A stretch of DNA of 64,000 nucleotides from positions 1-64,000 of the forward strand of contig CAYPEJ010000012.1 of assembly GCA_964409685.1 (NCBI GenBank), read 5' to 3'. Under the pieces are notes generated by a model. That model ran no database searches and was not told the DNA's origin. It worked only from the letters and a program-made list of their open reading frames with translations. This DNA is from Clostridium_AI sp964409685 (GTDB lineage Bacteria > Bacillota > Clostridia > Lachnospirales > Lachnospiraceae). The position numbers and the translations under genes are program-made. Positions 62,382 through 64,000 of the stretch are shown piece by piece (within the stretch, counting starts at the first letter, position 1; every line of letters begins with the position of its first letter).

Positions 62382-64000
62382 CTATTCAGTTCTCAACCGT
62401 TCTGTAATCGTCGATTTTTCGATGGTTCTACAAATCAAATAGCTTATAATCATCTGCAAACCAATTAGTATAACGACAAATGCCAGTAGCGGCCAAATAT
62501 TTATCGTAAAAAGTATGAATTTAAATGACATAACTTCGTTAGCGAGATAACAGAATAGTCGTCCTAATAGTATGCCAGCTACTGTGGCAATACAAGCAGA
62601 TCTTAAACTAATATGAATCCCTTCGCTATATAACATCTGTCTTAATTGTGAATTTGTCATACCAACAGCTTGTAAAAGTGCAAATTCCTTTTTTCTGCTT
62701 ATGGCACTATTGATAAGCATATTTATCATGTTAAGAAGTCCAAATATAATGACAAATGCACAGATTCCATAAAGGCTGTTCATAGTTACACGTACAAAAC
62801 GTTTAATTGTAGTATATTCATCCACATAGATTTTTAAATTCAAATCTGGGTTACCACTAACTAAATTTTCTAAGGACTCCTTTACGGTGCTCCTAGACTC
62901 TTTATCGCAAAAGATAGATAAATGCGAAATGTTGTCATATGGCGATATCGATTGAATCACAGCGGGAGTAGTATAAAATAGACCAGTGGAAGGGAAGTAA
63001 GCGATTCCAACAATTTTTAAAGAACGCTCAAAGGTATTTCCATCTACATCAAATTCAAAAGATAGTGAATCTCCAACTTTCAGGTCGTTATAATTTATGT
63101 TGCTACGGTCAGAACGATATTTGTTTAGCACAATACCATTAGAACCAATATCATTATAATCTAGGCTTCCGCTTACCAATTCACTTACATTAGAAAGTAG
63201 TTCATCTGATAGGCTGTTCAATATTTCGACATTATCTTCAGGGGTATCAAACATAATCTTAGGATCTACTAATCTTGTAATTACACATTCGTCTTTCACA
63301 ATCTTTGTTACACCAGGAAGCGATTGAATTTCAGTTTCTATTTCACCAGCAAGTGGGTTATTCTGTATAACAAGTGGAAAGCGCTCGTAGAAATTGTCCA
63401 TTTGTATACCCAACTGAAAATCTTCATTGAGAGGAAAACTTTGAAGCAACATAGCAGGTAAGTTAATTGAAAAGATTAATATGGTTAAGGATATCATTAA
63501 GGAACCACTTATGCTTAAAGAAACAATGGACATTCGATTTTTTCGTTTATGCACAGTCAAATTATTCTTCGCTAAAGTAATTGGTGTAATATGTTTCAGA
63601 ATCTTGTGTTTCTTGGCTGTTACGCTTCCCGTATACTTCATGCCTTCTATAGGTGAAATAGAAGATAAAATCTTGGCTGGTTTTCTTAATGCAAATTTAA
63701 TCACAATAAAAATAAGTAATCCAGAGAATAAAATGATTGGGATATCATACATCAACCACTTCGTTCCAGATATAAGTATACAAATAAGTAAAGATAAAAG
63801 CATTCCAATCGGAATAAAGCGATAGGATAGAATGTTACCCTGTATTCTTAAAAATTGCTGTAATTGTTTCTTAGTAGTGCCAAGAGATATTAGTTGTGCA
63901 TACATTTGTATGGAACTTACCACAGATATATAGAAAATACTATATATAACAAAACTACTTGCAAACATAAGGAATAAAGAGAATAGGATGATTCCTATCA
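62382..64000 (-). CDS. FtsX-type ABC transporter permease (partial)
   Basis: The visible 539 or so residues are the C-terminal part of a permease of the MacB/FtsX family (lipoprotein/bacteriocin-resistance type): hydrophobic segments near the right edge, a large extracellular domain (SLPGVTKIVKDECV through SVISKESRS region) and three membrane segments at the C-terminus with AISRKKEFALLQAVGMTNSQLRQML, a standard FtsX signature. The frame stays open to the end of the window, so the start and any preceding ATPase lie outside. Such permeases often form antimicrobial-peptide resistance or sensing modules with two-component systems; the regulator/kinase pair nearby fits that idea but it is not shown. 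Confidence 0.85.
   Translation of the reverse strand, partial: IGIILFSLFLMFASSFVIYSIFYISVVSSIQMYAQLISLGTTKKQLQQFLRIQGNILSYRFIPIGMLLSLLICILISGTKWLMYDIPIILFSGLLIFIVIKFALRKPAKILSSISPIEGMKYTGSVTAKKHKILKHITPITLAKNNLTVHKRKNRMSIVSLSISGSLMISLTILIFSINLPAMLLQSFPLNEDFQLGIQMDNFYERFPLVIQNNPLAGEIETEIQSLPGVTKIVKDECVITRLVDPKIMFDTPEDNVEILNSLSDELLSNVSELVSGSLDYNDIGSNGIVLNKYRSDRSNINYNDLKVGDSLSFEFDVDGNTFERSLKIVGIAYFPSTGLFYTTPAVIQSISPYDNISHLSIFCDKESRSTVKESLENLVSGNPDLNLKIYVDEYTTIKRFVRVTMNSLYGICAFVIIFGLLNMINMLINSAISRKKEFALLQAVGMTNSQLRQMLYSEGIHISLRSACIATVAGILLGRLFCYLANEVMSFKFILFTINIWPLLAFVVILIGLQMIISYLICRTIEKSTITERLRTE

Noticed and set aside
1..64000. CRISPR arrays, prophage or integrated plasmid
   Set aside because: No repeated 25-40 base units with spacers, no phage structural or integrase genes and no plasmid replication genes were seen.

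Overview
The window is AT-rich, carries almost only bacterial housekeeping genes and looks like a chromosome of a low-GC Clostridia member, most likely a Lachnospiraceae relative. The clues are strong AGGAGG-type ribosome binding sites, frequent TTG/GTG starts, the gene order rsmD-coaD-(coiled-coil protein)-ylbJ-pepF-tmcAL and pta-ackA-DUF177-rpmF, and a YlbJ sporulation protein (a spore-forming lineage). The species cannot be fixed from sequence alone.

Layout. 1-600: 5'-truncated IS3-type transposase fragment running off the left edge. 604-6163: a surface/export block with a small membrane protein, a 20-codon leader ORF translationally coupled to a large secreted protein, and a pair of half-size ABC exporters. 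6171-16797: core metabolism and RNA modification (rsmD, coaD, ylbJ, pepF, tmcAL, degV, pta-ackA, DUF177, rpmF), with clear promoters. 16889-17932: two overlapping genes, a DUF3990 toxin-like protein and an unrecognised partner, closed by an 18-bp perfect hairpin. 17939-26430: RNase H-fold exonuclease, cardiolipin synthase, beta-mannosidase, GreA-like factor and a long RelA/SpoT protein whose synthetase site looks dead. 26443-32004: cell-surface polymer genes (LTA-synthase-like, MBOAT acyltransferase, SGNH partner) followed by a tiny proline-rich ORF and an orphan gene on the minus strand. 32029-39822: tRNA-Leu(CAA), zinc-finger membrane protein, polA, coaE, a long FtsA-like protein and a membrane GGDEF protein. 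40000-48022: MBL hydrolase, ACT protein, UPF0210 protein, pepD, LCP ligase, YefM/RelE toxin-antitoxin module with palindromic operator, and a long zinc-phospholipase-C-like protein. 48152-49428: remodelled stretch with a decayed membrane-protein gene, pssA, and an internally deleted IS3 transposase. 49583-58395: M23 peptidase, RelQ-type alarmone synthetase, rsmF, RsuA- and RluA-type pseudouridine synthases, HAD phosphatase, YgiQ radical-SAM protein and recU. 58432-64000: two secreted proteins flanking an OmpR/histidine-kinase pair, then an FtsX-type permease cut by the right edge.

How the genes connect: acetate production (pta-ackA), CoA synthesis (coaD, coaE), translation/ribosome maturation (rsmD, rpmF, rsmF, two pseudouridine synthases, tmcAL), membrane and envelope chemistry (cls, pssA, LTA-like synthase, MBOAT/SGNH, LCP, M23) and stringent response. 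The most striking reading is that the long Rel/Spo protein keeps an intact hydrolase site but has replaced three conserved synthetase residues, while a compact synthetase about 24 kb away is intact, suggesting (p)ppGpp making and breaking are split between two proteins. I saw no CRISPR array, prophage, rRNA operon or recognisable riboswitch.
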